Shown here: one piece after another, positions 20,909 through 28,983 of the stretch
How the letters are laid out: every line of letters starts with the position of its first letter
Numbering within the stretch: the first letter of the stretch is position 1
Source: a virus
Virus record (IMG/VR): IMGVR_UViG_3300009418_004704
Location: 1-32,121 of that record
DNA length: 32,121 bases
Strand: one strand, 5' to 3'
Position numbers and translations under genes: made by a program
Notes under the pieces: model-generated
Told to the model about the DNA's origin: nothing
What the model saw: only the letters and a program-made list of their open reading frames with translations
Databases searched by the model: none

Positions 20909-23814
20909 TATTTAGGTTTTCCCTGTTGTGTCTGTACTCCTGTAACTTTTGTTGTGTAAGAACCTGCGGAAATTGTGCTCGTCACGTTCATTATCAAATG
21001 GTACCCACCAAGATTCATTTGATATGCTAAAGATCTCGCATCTTCAACACTGCCTAGGCCGGCCATGCTTGGGTTTACATAATAATACATGCCCGGTGTA
21101 AAAAGTGAAGTTCCAATTAAATCTAAATTCGTATTATACGGAAATTTTAACTGAGCTAGCGCGCTGACTCCCTGTTCTTGGGACTGTTTAAATCTCAGCT
21201 CAGCCATTCCAGAAAGCGCGACGCGCTTGAAGTCCATTTTCTTTAAAAGACCCGTATCCGATCCAATATTAAAATGATAAATTCCATCTTTTAAATCAAC
21301 AACAGGATTGCCGGCTCTAGATCTAAGGTTCTTTACAGTTGTCACGTACATTAATAAATAATCATATGAAGTTTTGAGCATCGATTCAGATGATTGGCCG
21401 CCTTTTAACTTATCCAGATATGTCTGTTTAAAAATTGGGCTGTCAACATCAATAGCCCGATGAAGAGGCAACAACTCTGCCACCTTGCCAACCATTCTGC
21501 CACAAATATTTATTGGTTGTTCTTTTGTTTGCATACCGGGTAAAGTTAAGGCGACCATACTCGATCTAGTTTTTGGGGCCTTAACACTTTTGGGCATTCC
21601 AACTCCCATAGCAGGTATAACTAGGTTGTTTAGGCAGGTTGTCAAAAAGTCTCCCAACGGCAAGGACGGTCTTTTTTTACTAATAACCTTTTTTAAAAAC
21701 CAAGCTCTGAAATAATTAAATGATATCGGAAATTGTGCCAAGTTTATAGTTTTTATTTTGCCAGTTTGAGCATCGACATATTCCATTGGGCCCAACAAAA
21801 CCCTAGTACCGCTGAGGCCGTAGCTTAAGCCTGCCTCTTTGTTCAGCTCTCCCTTCTTTTTTTTGTTGTTACCATAATAAGAAGTTTCAGGGAACGGAGG
21901 GTAAGCTCTTTCACCAGAGCCCTGATTTCCCTGCTCTGAATGTAGCTCGCCCATTGTATCTGCATTAACCAAATCCAAAGCTCTAAACCCGGCGTTTTTA
22001 CAAGCTAGCTCTATTAAATCACCAAGGTAAACAAAATAAAATTTATAATTTTCTCCATCATAGTTAAGAGTTGATGTACGTGAAGGATCTTTCTTCTTGT
22101 CACCCGTTTTGCTATCAGTAGAGGCAGTCTGGTTCTCCACCACGGTTGTTACATCTTGGGCTACCTCACTCTGTAGTGCAGCGTCCTTTGCGACCAGCTT
22201 GTTACATCGATCAATTTTAATTTGTGGTTCGCCCTTAGGCGTCGCCGTTGTTCCGCCTTGGATAGCTTGTTGTGCTGCATCTTCGTAACTAACGCCTTGT
22301 GAAGTTAAATATTCTATTTCAGCTTGGCCAGGGTTGGATTTAGGTTCAGGTTCTGGAACGCCGCCCAAATACTTTTCAACCTCTCTTTTAGGTACGTTAA
22401 TACAAAATAATCTAGTTTCTGGAATGCCGTCGTCTCTCTGATCATTACCAGTAATAAGTTGATCAACAAAGGTTTTGTATATATCTTTCTTAAAAGAGCC
22501 AACTCTTTTTCGTATGATAGCCAGCATTGCATTAGCATTGTCTAAATTTTTAAACCATATAAATATGTCCTCGCCATCGCCAACAATTTTTGTTACACCC
22601 TTTTTTACAGTAATCGCTGGGCCGCCGGCCTCTTCATATACAGAGGAAAAAACAGGATCGCCTACCAGAACTTGTCTAAGTTTCTTCCTTGATGTGCATT
22701 TATCATCTTTGCAGGCCGTCTCGTTTAAACCTTTGTGGAATTCGTGTATCATAGCCTGCACTTTAAAAACATGTGCAGGGTTGTTTTTAGGGTCAACTGT
22801 TTTGGAAATTTCTTTCTTACCGCCCTTGCCCACCCTCATTGTATCCTGAAAAATGTTAACTTGGTTGGTGCCAACTACCGTCTCCAAGCGACCTCGGTAA
22901 TTAGCAGTCATGGAAACCTGGCCTTGTTCTCCTATATTCAACTTGTAGTCTACCAAAGAAAGGGAAACCAAAGTATTCAATTTTTCAATATCGTGGATCA
23001 TTTGTACTTCTTTTGGAGATAAGTTCAGGCCCTCTAAAGCCTGTTTCGAGGGAGAAGTGTAGCCCATAACAACTTTTATTTCATAATGTTTAGGATTGTA
23101 TGTTTCCGAATCTTTTACAAATTTTGCGGGAGGCCACAATATCAAATCAACATATCTAAGACCACCCTTTTCAGGGTTAGGCTCACCTGGTGGTTGCGCA
23201 TTAAGATCTTTCAACGACTTAAACGTTACTACTAAAGTACACGCAATATTTTGTTCGAGTATACCATGCGACTTGCCATCCTGGGTAATTGTAAACGATT
23301 TCAAGCCGACATTTCGATAGGTAGGTTTTGAGCTTTCATATTTTAAATAATCTTGTACGGTCGCCGCTGTTTCTTGACCAAAGTTGTCAGAAAATTTGAA
23401 CTCTTTATAACAAGGATATGGCAAAGATTCTATTTTTCCTTCGTCAGGGGTGCCGTCTTCAGTAAAAACTGCTTCTTCATAATTAACCTTATAAATTCTT
23501 ATTTTTGGCTGCATAAGAGATAGTACAGAAGTTTTTATACCATAAAATACACCAACATTATCAATACCTCTTAACTTATTAACAATTTGTGTACCGTCAC
23601 CGTTAACCTGTCTGTACGTTTGATAGTTGAAAAGATCTTTTCTAGAATGATAATAATTTGCGGCTTTGTCAATGTTCTGACTTAAAATATATTGTTCAAT
23701 ACTTTCTCTGTCTCTGTTGTCGTTCGTTAAATGTTTCTTATCGCGAACTTTGGCAGAGTCTTTCTTAGTATTTAAATCAGTTGTACCGTCGGCGCTGGTA
23801 ATATCTTTAGCCAT
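20908..23814 (-). CDS. Large probable baseplate/tail structural protein (968 aa)
   Basis: A 968-residue protein with alternating strand-like stretches, no signal peptide and no enzyme motif. The N-terminal 50 residues are polar and Lys/Asp-rich. The middle contains VGVFYGIKTSVLSLMQPKIR, YVDLILWPPAKF and NYRGRLETVVGTN; residues about 500-590 are low-complexity, rich in Gln, Thr, Lys and Pro. The end has TGLLKKMDFKRVALSGMAEL and YHLIMNVTSTISAGSY, a beta-rich layout that could form hub- or ring-like domains. Its place between the gp53-like wedge gene and the 438-residue gene suggests a baseplate hub or wedge component. I cannot match it to a specific T4 gene product. Confidence 0.6.
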   Translation of the reverse strand: MAKDITSADGTTDLNTKKDSAKVRDKKHLTNDNRDRESIEQYILSQNIDKAANYYHSRKDLFNYQTYRQVNGDGTQIVNKLRGIDNVGVFYGIKTSVLSLMQPKIRIYKVNYEEAVFTEDGTPDEGKIESLPYPCYKEFKFSDNFGQETAATVQDYLKYESSKPTYRNVGLKSFTITQDGKSHGILEQNIACTLVVTFKSLKDLNAQPPGEPNPEKGGLRYVDLILWPPAKFVKDSETYNPKHYEIKVVMGYTSPSKQALEGLNLSPKEVQMIHDIEKLNTLVSLSLVDYKLNIGEQGQVSMTANYRGRLETVVGTNQVNIFQDTMRVGKGGKKEISKTVDPKNNPAHVFKVQAMIHEFHKGLNETACKDDKCTSRKKLRQVLVGDPVFSSVYEEAGGPAITVKKGVTKIVGDGEDIFIWFKNLDNANAMLAIIRKRVGSFKKDIYKTFVDQLITGNDQRDDGIPETRLFCINVPKREVEKYLGGVPEPEPKSNPGQAEIEYLTSQGVSYEDAAQQAIQGGTTATPKGEPQIKIDRCNKLVAKDAALQSEVAQDVTTVVENQTASTDSKTGDKKKDPSRTSTLNYDGENYKFYFVYLGDLIELACKNAGFRALDLVNADTMGELHSEQGNQGSGERAYPPFPETSYYGNNKKKKGELNKEAGLSYGLSGTRVLLGPMEYVDAQTGKIKTINLAQFPISFNYFRAWFLKKVISKKRPSLPLGDFLTTCLNNLVIPAMGVGMPKSVKAPKTRSSMVALTLPGMQTKEQPINICGRMVGKVAELLPLHRAIDVDSPIFKQTYLDKLKGGQSSESMLKTSYDYLLMYVTTVKNLRSRAGNPVVDLKDGIYHFNIGSDTGLLKKMDFKRVALSGMAELRFKQSQEQGVSALAQLKFPYNTNLDLIGTSLFTPGMYYYVNPSMAGLGSVEDARSLAYQMNLGGYHLIMNVTSTISAGSYTTKVTGVQTQQGKPK

Positions 23815-23815
23815 T

Positions 23816-24154
23816 TTAATATCCTATGCTATACAAAATAGAATCTAAAGGAGTTGGTATATAAATAACATCGCCCAATTTTATATGAAATTCTGTTGGT
23901 TTTTGATTATAAAAAGCGATAACCCACCACATATTAGAATCTCCATAGTATTCATTTGCCAGCTTAAAATACCTGTCTCCAGTACCCCAAATATGTCTAA
24001 TTGTAGTAAAAGTCTGTGATGCCTCCTGCGCTGTAGGATATCTCATATGAGGCGTATCATATTGTTTTACTTGTTTTATGCCTCGATCTTTAAGATATTT
24101 CCTATAAGGCTCGGTATCGTTTGTAAAGACTTTTTGATTTTTATACCTTCTCAT
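23816..24154 (-). CDS. Baseplate wedge protein, T4 gp53-like with LysM fold
   Basis: This 112-residue protein carries a LysM-like C-terminal half: HIWGTGDRYFKLANEYYGDS, NMWWVIAFYNQKPTEFHIKL and GDVIYIPTPLDSILY. The order tGDryfkLA, YGdsxxWWviA, and GDxIyIP is that of gp53-type baseplate proteins and tail LysM proteins in contractile phages. In T4, gp53 joins neighbouring wedges to each other. AGGGAAC precedes the ATG. One base separates its stop from the start of the 968-residue gene. Confidence 0.8.
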   Translation of the reverse strand: MRRYKNQKVFTNDTEPYRKYLKDRGIKQVKQYDTPHMRYPTAQEASQTFTTIRHIWGTGDRYFKLANEYYGDSNMWWVIAFYNQKPTEFHIKLGDVIYIPTPLDSILYSIGY

Positions 24155-24166
24155 AATATTTGTTCC

Positions 24167-25126
24167 CTACTTAACATTAGAACTTTCTATACCAACGTCA
24201 GCGCTGGTATCACTAACTACTGTTTGTGCGCTTACATTGTTTTGCTGTTCCTGCGGACTCCCGGGTGGCGGGGCTGCAACTGCGGGTGCGGGTGTTGGTG
24301 TTGTAGTATCTTCTTCGACTCGGCCGGCGGGATCCATGCTGGGGCCATCCTTTGTATCTCGGACCAGACCAAACTTATATGGATATCCGGGGGCCGATGA
24401 GCCGGCGCGCCAGTGGCCGGTTTGATGATCCCACCCCATAGCATGATCATGAACAATGTCCAATCCAAGATTAATTTTTATTTCTTTTGGAATTAAAATC
24501 TTTTCACCATCTCTGACAATATTTTCAAATCCCGCAGATTTTATTAAAACACCTGCGGTAGTACCTCCGCCAGTACGCATCCCAGAAGCAACTGCACCAA
24601 TATATCCCTCTTTATGGTTGTGTGTCACTGTTATTCTTTTGATTATACACAGTATACCCAAGCCGCCGTTGGCCATTGACGCTATTAAGTTTCCGTATCT
24701 TACCCTGAACATTGGCGACGCAGACACAGATGTCGCGGTAAACTTATCTTTATATGAAGGGTACATCGCCGCCAACAACCAACTTAAGTTGTTTAAATTG
24801 TCTAAGCCTTTCGCGACAGAGCTAGACGGTAGAATAAAATTAAGTGATATGCTTCTCTTGTTGCTAGACCAAATATGGTATGGATCACTCCTGCCAAATG
24901 GCTGTTCCGATTTGAACCCAGCACTAAAAGTATCAGCAAGGGTTCCTAAATAAGCTAAAAATTGTATAACAGGAGGATTTTTAATATGCACTGGAATAAA
25001 TTCTAGTATTGTACCCGACGATGCTGCATCACTATTATTAAAATCACGTTTCTTAAATTTAACATTTTGAAAAGTGTTTTTCTCTCCGGCATATCCAGCT
25101 ATCTCTGTTTGAAAAAATTTAGGCAT
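24167..25126 (-). CDS. Probable tail-tube/baseplate junction protein
   Basis: The 319-residue protein follows the tape measure gene. The first 230 residues are beta-rich with LEFIPVHIKNPPVIQFLAYL, YHIWSSNKRSISLNFILPSS and KILIPKEIKINLGLDIVHDH; the last 70 are low-complexity Pro, Ala, Thr and Gln. Position after the tape measure and before a gp53-like gene, plus strands resembling tube-fold segments, suggests a tail tube initiator or cap (T4 gp48/gp54 role). This is context-based; there is no motif proof. AAGGAA precedes the ATG at 25126. Confidence 0.5.
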   Translation of the reverse strand: MPKFFQTEIAGYAGEKNTFQNVKFKKRDFNNSDAASSGTILEFIPVHIKNPPVIQFLAYLGTLADTFSAGFKSEQPFGRSDPYHIWSSNKRSISLNFILPSSSVAKGLDNLNNLSWLLAAMYPSYKDKFTATSVSASPMFRVRYGNLIASMANGGLGILCIIKRITVTHNHKEGYIGAVASGMRTGGGTTAGVLIKSAGFENIVRDGEKILIPKEIKINLGLDIVHDHAMGWDHQTGHWRAGSSAPGYPYKFGLVRDTKDGPSMDPAGRVEEDTTTPTPAPAVAAPPPGSPQEQQNNVSAQTVVSDTSADVGIESSNVK

Positions 25127-25141
25127 TATAGTTATTCCTTA

Positions 25142-27268
25142 TCATGCAGGGACCTGTTCTGGTGGTAGTCCTCTTGCTGTTCTGGTCATGTTCTCTTTAA
25201 CATTGGCAACGGCTTGAGCAGATGTTCTTTGTGTTATAGTATCTATTGTTTTCCCGTCTAATTGTACATTTGTTGTTATATCGGCCTGTAAAAGAGACCC
25301 TTCTCTTATCGCGTTTGTAAGCTGCAATATTTGGTCTGCTAAGCCTGATTCCCCGGTTGCCCCCTGTGATCTCTCAGCTTCGAGCCTGGCTCTTTCTGCT
25401 AGGCCCATGGGACGAGGTCCGGTAGTCGTCGGGCCCCCTCCGGGGTGAAGGCCCATGGCATCAGTGGCCTCCGGTATCAGAGAAGCACCACCGATGACTG
25501 CGCCGCCGGTGATGACTTTCCCAACAGCTTCCGTAAGATTCCCCTTTGCTAGAGACTCCGCAATTCCAGTTCCACCAGTAATTATCAGATCAAAAGCAGC
25601 AACTGTTCCCAAAGCAGCAGCTTCCGAATCCTTTGCTACTCCTAAAACTTGTTTAAACGTGCCCAGCACAATCTTGGCGCCTTTTTCTCCAAATTCTAGT
25701 GCTCTTTCATTAAATTTATACATGCCACCCTGCATGGCAGTACTACTTTTAGTCAATTGCTCCTGCATGGTAAGAGTTTGATTGACTTGTGCCTGAATGT
25801 CTTCGTTGCTTTTTGCTTCGGTGCTTACTTGCTTAGCTTTGATTTCGTAATCAGCTGCAGTACCACCGGATAACAGTCTGGCCGCTTCAGCTGTATCGTT
25901 TAGGCCGAGGGCGCTTGTTATTACTTGTTTCATCCTACGATCTGCAGTCTCAAAGCTGACTCCTGATTCCTCCATGGCTTGTTGAATCATCAAAATTTTC
26001 TCATCGTGGTCGGCGTTCACTAGATCTGTTGTCGACAAAAAAGTGTCGCCCATAACAGCATTAAATTGCTGTGCAACCTTTGCGGCGCCTTCGAAAGTAT
26101 CAAGACCAGATGCATATTCAGTCAGTCTGTTAACGCCTAGACCAGTGTTGATAGACTGCGCCTCCAACCTTGAAAAAACATCAATAGCTCCTTCACCATA
26201 TTGGGACATCGTTCCTATGTTATCGTTAAAATCTTTAAATGCTCGTGCAGCACTAATTTCCAAAGTATCTGCAACAGAAAGTAGAGATTTTACAGATTTA
26301 GCTGAGTCCATTGGCGTCTGACGAATAACCTTGTTCATGTTATCAAAAGATTTTGTTGAGGACTCCAACGGCACACCCACTTTTTTCATGTTAGCAAATA
26401 GGTTGGCAGAGACGACTGCGATGCCTTGGTTCGCTTCCATGAAAGAAGAGCGCATTATTTGTATATTATCATGCATCGCCTGGAAGGTAGGACTAGTATC
26501 AGCTATTCTAAGGCCTGTGTTGTCTATGGTGCCCCCCATTTTGTTCATTTGGTCAATGGCTTCTTGCGGCATCATTCGTCGGGCCCAGTCAGTATCGGCC
26601 GACATAACCTGGAGTTTTTCAAATCCGGCACCCACAATACCAGTTTCCTTGCCCACCTTCTTGATCTCGGTTTGCATGTGGCCATAATCATCTTTCAAAT
26701 CTTGAACAACACTTTGGGCTTTGCCTGGGAATAAGAAGGCCATGGCCGCCATCTCTTTACTAAATCCCTGAACCGTCGCACCCATGCCTTCCGCCATGCC
26801 GCGGCCGGATTCAAGGGCGACCTGGCTGAGATTCAATTGCGCATTCGTTTGTTCCCGGATATGATCCATATTCATTTTGCTATCTTTTATAGCCTGATTG
26901 ACATTTTCGTTCCTGATTTCCTTGCGCTTAGCTTGTGTTTTCTGCAAAGCAGCATCAATTGATGCCTGGTTTGCCTGGTATGCTGCTGCTTGAGCTTTGG
27001 CTGTTTGTATGCTCTGTTCAAGGCGCGCTTGGGCAGCGGTGTCGACAACTGCTTTTTCTCTCTCTACAGCCAGCTCTCTGCTTTTTGTTGCTATAATGTT
27101 TTCTAATTGAGCAGCCTGCTGCTTGTACTGTTCTAGCTGGGCGCCCTGCTGAACAAGCAGGTTTTCCTGTTTCGCACTTAAATTTTCGAGATCAGCGCCA
27201 AGCTTCTCAAGAGAAGCTGCGAGTGCCGCGGCCTCGGCCGCAAGTGCTTGTGGGTCTTTTGTTGACAT
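25142..27268 (-). CDS. Tail tape measure protein
   Basis: A 708-residue protein with the expected design. Residues 1 to about 140 form a heptad-like coiled coil rich in Ala, Gln, Glu and Leu. A long helical middle region follows, including MNKMGGTIDNTG and the SVADTLEISAARAFKDFNDN stretch. A Gly/Ala/Ile-rich hydrophobic section around residues 560-610 (DLIITGGTGIAESLAKG, VITGGAVIGGASLI) could insert in the membrane during DNA delivery. A Pro/Gly-rich tail ends it. Tape measures fix tail length; at about 1.5 angstrom per residue a helical ruler of this size suggests a tail near 100 nm. It lies after the tube and the gp26-like genes, as in other myoviruses. Upstream is the shared leader motif with an AGGAG site. 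Confidence 0.8.
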   Translation of the reverse strand: MSTKDPQALAAEAAALAASLEKLGADLENLSAKQENLLVQQGAQLEQYKQQAAQLENIIATKSRELAVEREKAVVDTAAQARLEQSIQTAKAQAAAYQANQASIDAALQKTQAKRKEIRNENVNQAIKDSKMNMDHIREQTNAQLNLSQVALESGRGMAEGMGATVQGFSKEMAAMAFLFPGKAQSVVQDLKDDYGHMQTEIKKVGKETGIVGAGFEKLQVMSADTDWARRMMPQEAIDQMNKMGGTIDNTGLRIADTSPTFQAMHDNIQIMRSSFMEANQGIAVVSANLFANMKKVGVPLESSTKSFDNMNKVIRQTPMDSAKSVKSLLSVADTLEISAARAFKDFNDNIGTMSQYGEGAIDVFSRLEAQSINTGLGVNRLTEYASGLDTFEGAAKVAQQFNAVMGDTFLSTTDLVNADHDEKILMIQQAMEESGVSFETADRRMKQVITSALGLNDTAEAARLLSGGTAADYEIKAKQVSTEAKSNEDIQAQVNQTLTMQEQLTKSSTAMQGGMYKFNERALEFGEKGAKIVLGTFKQVLGVAKDSEAAALGTVAAFDLIITGGTGIAESLAKGNLTEAVGKVITGGAVIGGASLIPEATDAMGLHPGGGPTTTGPRPMGLAERARLEAERSQGATGESGLADQILQLTNAIREGSLLQADITTNVQLDGKTIDTITQRTSAQAVANVKENMTRTARGLPPEQVPA

Positions 27269-27278
27269 GTTACGTGTA

Positions 27279-27303
27279 CTCCTAGACTTAATAAATAGTC
27301 AGC
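27279..27303 (-). promoter_or_regulatory. Shared leader motif before the tape measure gene
   Basis: The 68-base gap 27269-27336 has on the minus strand GCTGACTATTTATTAAGTCT followed by AGGAG. Almost the same string stands before the tail tube gene (28952-28976). The core GACTATTTAT and the AGGAG are common to both. Here the core is flanked by GACT and AGTC, a 4-bp inverted repeat. It may be a phage-specific promoter or an mRNA-processing or translation element. The rest of the gap holds T-rich DNA with no gene. Confidence 0.4.
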
Positions 27304-27336
27304 AAAAACAAATTAAAAAGGTTAACAGGCAACCAA

Positions 27337-27489
27337 TTATTTATTCATGGCTTCCGCTTCAAGATCAAACTGTTCTTTAAGCTTACCTAAATACCACTTT
27401 CTCAAACCAACGGGCAAATTGTAAGCTTCTAGGAAACTACTAACACCGTGATATTGCAAAACAAAAAATTGTTCATAGACCGATTCCAT
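27337..27489 (-). CDS. Small tail assembly protein, possible frameshift partner of the gp26-like protein
   Basis: Fifty residues from the ATG at 27489 (MESVYEQFFVLQYHGVSSFL to the end), or 61 if the frame is entered at a GTG at 27522 within the preceding gene. The segment YNLPVGLRKWYLGKLKEQF resembles the ends of tail assembly chaperones, where a small aromatic and basic helix-rich frame follows the main one. It starts 8 bases after the TGA of the gp26-like gene, so coupled restart is possible. The overlapping frame also contains a run of seven T (see findings), so it may instead be made as a C-terminal extension. Confidence 0.65.
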   Translation of the reverse strand: MESVYEQFFVLQYHGVSSFLEAYNLPVGLRKWYLGKLKEQFDLEAEAMNK

Positions 27490-27496
27490 GTACTCT

Positions 27497-28333
27497 TCAT
27501 TTAGGCCAAAAAAAGTCCGCACTAAGCGGAACCTCCATTTCTTTCTGATGAAAGCACCGAGAGCACGAGAAATCTTCTTTTAATTCTATGTTTGGAATAA
27601 GCTTAGAATAGACGTCTCTAATATACTTTGAATCTTTTGCAGGCATATTATTAATAAATTCTTCTATTTGATCGCGATCAAAAGTGTCTTCCACCTTCTC
27701 CACGAGAGTAGACAAAAATGTTGTTACTGCGGTATCTTGATTATTTTCCGTAATACTGCCAGCTTCTTTTTCGCTGTGTCCGTCTATAAGTCTAAGACCA
27801 ACTTTTAATTCAGTTGTAGGTAATGTAACGACAAGTAGACCATTATCAATCTCAATTGAGTTGTCCGTCATAAATTGCTCGTCAAAGCAACGGCCACCTA
27901 TATTCATTTTAGTGAGATCAAACAATAAATTATTTTTGAGTTCACAGGAAGGACATGTTACTTCAGTTTCATATATCTTTCCGTAACTAGAGATTCTTGT
28001 AGCGACCATTATTGCAGATCGATCGCCGAGTAACAAGCTGTCAGGTTCCATATCGAGGACCAAGATGTTTTCCAAAAGTCGATCTAAAATCAATCCTTTT
28101 TTAGCTAAAGCTGTGGAAGCCAATATATCTTCTTCCTTGGCTGTCATAAATTTTATTTCAACAGTTTCTTGGTTACGTAACGGATGTCCTTCGGGATAGA
28201 AGATCCCCCTAGAGGGAAGTTCAACAAACTCTGTAGGTACTTGATACACCAAATTAGAAGTCACGGCCGGGGCAGTAGGTGCTGAGCGGCCTCTTTGGCT
28301 CGGGGCACCTGTGCGCCTTTGATTGTTTCTCAT
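27497..28333 (-). CDS. T4 gp26-like baseplate hub / tail assembly protein
   Basis: A 278-residue protein. After a low-complexity N-terminus it shows VPTEFVELPSRGIFYPEGHP followed by VEIKFMTAKEEDILAS, the characteristic start of gp26-like baseplate proteins of T4-type phages (PSxGxxYp, then a helix starting at an Ala-Lys-Glu-Glu turn). Two cysteine pairs, CPSC near residue 126 and CSRC near residue 262, can bind zinc. The gene lies between tube and tape measure, the usual place of the tail chaperone in long-tailed phages, so it may act in assembly. The last codons include GAC TTT TTT TGG, followed by the overlapping small frame. Confidence 0.75.
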   Translation of the reverse strand: MRNNQRRTGAPSQRGRSAPTAPAVTSNLVYQVPTEFVELPSRGIFYPEGHPLRNQETVEIKFMTAKEEDILASTALAKKGLILDRLLENILVLDMEPDSLLLGDRSAIMVATRISSYGKIYETEVTCPSCELKNNLLFDLTKMNIGGRCFDEQFMTDNSIEIDNGLLVVTLPTTELKVGLRLIDGHSEKEAGSITENNQDTAVTTFLSTLVEKVEDTFDRDQIEEFINNMPAKDSKYIRDVYSKLIPNIELKEDFSCSRCFHQKEMEVPLSADFFWPK

Positions 28334-28345
28334 TTAAACCTCGTT

Positions 28346-28942
28346 TTAACCTTTATAAACCATGCCACCAGGAACCGCGCTATATGTAGCGTAATCAAAA
28401 GTTATCTTAGCAGTAATACTAACCAAATCTTCAGTAGCGTAAGTCAGTTTTCCAAAGGCAACGTTATTGAGCCAAGCATTTTTAAGCGTCCACTCTTCAA
28501 CAATTCTGGTATCGTCAACGGCAGCGATTATATCACCTGGGTCGACACCAGCTGGAAGTAGGACCCCACCGCCATCTAGTTGTTTTATTCTTACTTCTCC
28601 CAAAGTACTGGTAGCCTGAACTTTGGTTATACCAGTCAAAAGGCTAGTCGAATCAACAGGATTAACATAACCAGCGTTTAATAGGGCGTTATAAAATTTT
28701 GAACCAACGTTGGGGTCAACTGCGTCAACAAATTCCACTGAAACATCCTCCCAAGTTACTTTGCCTGGAAATTTGAATACATGGTTAAGAATTTGGTGCT
28801 CTCCGGCTTTAATAGTATAGGATGGTTTATCACAGGTTTTTACCATAAAAGTCATGTTAGATAACTCAGTAAAACTAACTAAGAACCTAAAAGCTCTTTT
28901 AGGCTGAAATCCACCTGGACCTGAATCTGAAAAAAATGGCAT
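28346..28942 (-). CDS. Tail tube protein (T4 gp19-like)
   Basis: A 198-residue tube protein forming the hexameric inner tube of the contractile tail. The N-terminus PFFSDSGPGGFQPKRAFRFL is typical, followed by NMTFMVKTCDKPSYTIKAGE, HQILNHVFKFPGKVTWEDV and VSVEFVDAVDPNV. The C-terminal strand ITAKITFDYATYS also fits gp19 homologues. Residues about 110-150 hold a loop region (VRIKQLDGGG, IIAAVDD). It directly follows the sheath gene, the conserved order of myovirus tails. The ATG at 28942 follows the leader motif and GGAG. Confidence 0.9.
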   Translation of the reverse strand: MPFFSDSGPGGFQPKRAFRFLVSFTELSNMTFMVKTCDKPSYTIKAGEHQILNHVFKFPGKVTWEDVSVEFVDAVDPNVGSKFYNALLNAGYVNPVDSTSLLTGITKVQATSTLGEVRIKQLDGGGVLLPAGVDPGDIIAAVDDTRIVEEWTLKNAWLNNVAFGKLTYATEDLVSITAKITFDYATYSAVPGGMVYKG

Positions 28943-28951
28943 GTATTTGGT

Positions 28952-28976
28952 CTCCTGTCTCTATAAATAGTCTAGC
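28952..28976 (-). promoter_or_regulatory. Shared leader motif before the tail tube gene
   Basis: In the 41-base gap between sheath and tube the minus strand reads GCTAGACTATTTATAGAGAC followed by AGGAG. It is the second copy of the string found before the tape measure gene. CTATTTATAG is nearly self-complementary; its complement contains TATAAATA, the T4 late promoter box, but pointing against the genes. Confidence 0.4.
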
Positions 28977-28983
28977 TTAAAAA

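Noticed and set aside
28961-28970. TATAAATA on the plus strand, identical to the T4 late promoter box
   Set aside because: It points into the sheath gene in the antisense direction and no plus-strand gene exists; the minus-strand reading of the same bases as part of a repeated leader motif is more plausible.
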